Assembly: GCA_023259375.1 (NCBI GenBank)
Contig: JAHFQC010000058.1
Location: 1-34,598 of the forward strand
DNA: 34,598 nt
Direction of reading: 5' to 3'
From: Alphaproteobacteria bacterium
GTDB lineage: Bacteria; Pseudomonadota; Alphaproteobacteria; Micropepsales; Micropepsaceae
Position numbers and translations under genes: made by a program. The notes beneath the pieces were generated by a model. It saw only the letters and a program-made list of their open reading frames with translations, was not told the DNA's origin and did no database searches. Positions 34,252 through 34,598 of the stretch are shown piece after piece (the stretch's first letter is position 1; each line of letters opens with the position of its first letter).

Positions 34252-34598
34252 ATGGTCACGGTGTTGGCGCCGATGGCGGGATGGGTAGCCCCGCTTGGCG
34301 AGGTGCCCGATCCGGTCTTTGCCGAAAAAGTCTTGGGCGACGGCGTCGCCATCGATCCCACCGACGGACGTATTGTGGCGCCATGCGACGGCGTGATCGC
34401 GACCCTTGCCGCGCATGCCTTCACTGTTCGCACCAGCGACGGTCTCGAGATCCTGACCCATGTCGGACTCGAAACGGTGGCACTTAAAGGTGAGGGTTTT
34501 AAGGCGCTGGCGCGCGAAGGCCAATCCGTCAAAGCCGGCGATCCGGTTCTTAGCGCCGATCTCGATTTTCTTGCTCGCAAAGCCAAGAGCCTGATCTC
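34252..34598 (+). CDS. PTS EIIA component, glucose/GlcNAc family (5' part only)
   Basis: Only the first 115 codons are in the window. They form most of an EIIA-Glc (Crr-like) domain: VLAPMAGWVAPLGEVPDPVFAEKVLGDGVAIDP, then the two active-site histidines, His55 (AAHAFTVRT) and His70 (LTHVGLETVALKGEGF), then the GDPVL segment. In GlcNAc-using alphaproteobacteria and xanthomonads such a domain often begins a multi-domain protein with HPr and enzyme I, next to the GlcNAc permease nagE; that part lies outside the window. AAGGAG sits five bases before the ATG and touches the GH20 stop codon, so the two genes are co-translated. It suggests that GlcNAc released by GH20 is taken up by the PTS as GlcNAc-6-P. 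Confidence 0.9.
   Translation, partial: MVTVLAPMAGWVAPLGEVPDPVFAEKVLGDGVAIDPTDGRIVAPCDGVIATLAAHAFTVRTSDGLEILTHVGLETVALKGEGFKALAREGQSVKAGDPVLSADLDFLARKAKSLI

Overview
The window is GC-rich, gene-dense DNA from an alphaproteobacterium. The lineage reading rests on the gene set: prs/pgeF/MidA-type methyltransferase/lgt in one operon, a ubiK-YbjN-proC run, large carbohydrate-type TonB-dependent receptors, a FecI/FecR/FecA-like trio, and a chitin/GlcNAc locus of Caulobacter NagP/NagQ type. I cannot fix the genus from sequence alone.

Layout. Positions 1-1490 hold two small uncharacterised genes, about 570 bp without a convincing gene, and a palindromic intergenic element (1371-1464). Positions 1491-5495 are a minus-strand housekeeping operon read lgt > MidA-like methyltransferase > pgeF > prs, with start/stop overlaps between the first three. 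Positions 5588-7393 are plus-strand ubiK, a YbjN-domain gene and proC. Positions 7440-12128 are a minus-strand cell-surface signalling set: ECF sigma factor > FecR-like anti-sigma regulator > STN-domain TonB-dependent receptor. Positions 12340-17443 are a MexEF-type RND efflux pair with a divergent TetR regulator.

The most interesting part is 17459 to the window end, a chitin and chitobiose utilisation locus. Seven minus-strand genes, overlapping or within 10 bp of each other, read nagQ-like GntR regulator > sugar-isomerase-type GlcN-6-P deaminase (NagB-II) > nagA > secreted GH18 chitinase > AmpG-like MFS permease > a fusion of a sugar-1-phosphate nucleotidyltransferase-like domain with a phosphohexomutase > GH94 N,N'-diacetylchitobiose phosphorylase. 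Divergent from it is a NagP-like TonB-dependent receptor. The 293-bp divergent region carries two inverted copies of TGGTAT-N5-TGG(T/A)AT, each placed over the predicted -10 region of its promoter. Beyond the receptor and its strong terminator come an oppositely oriented TPR-sulfotransferase, a secreted GH20 beta-N-acetylhexosaminidase with two C-terminal accessory domains, and the start of a GlcNAc/glucose-type PTS EIIA protein cut by the window end.

Inferred pathway. Chitin fragments cross the outer membrane through the receptor. GH18 and GH20 trim them outside the cytoplasm. (GlcNAc)2 enters by the MFS permease and is split phosphorolytically to GlcNAc-1-P and GlcNAc. The mutase half of the fusion makes GlcNAc-6-P, while its nucleotidyltransferase-like half may send GlcNAc-1-P to UDP-GlcNAc. 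Free GlcNAc outside the cytoplasm would be taken by the PTS. NagA and NagB-II then give fructose-6-P. No GlcNAc kinase is seen in the window for the GlcNAc released by the phosphorylase. No tRNA, rRNA, CRISPR array, insertion sequence or integrase was found.
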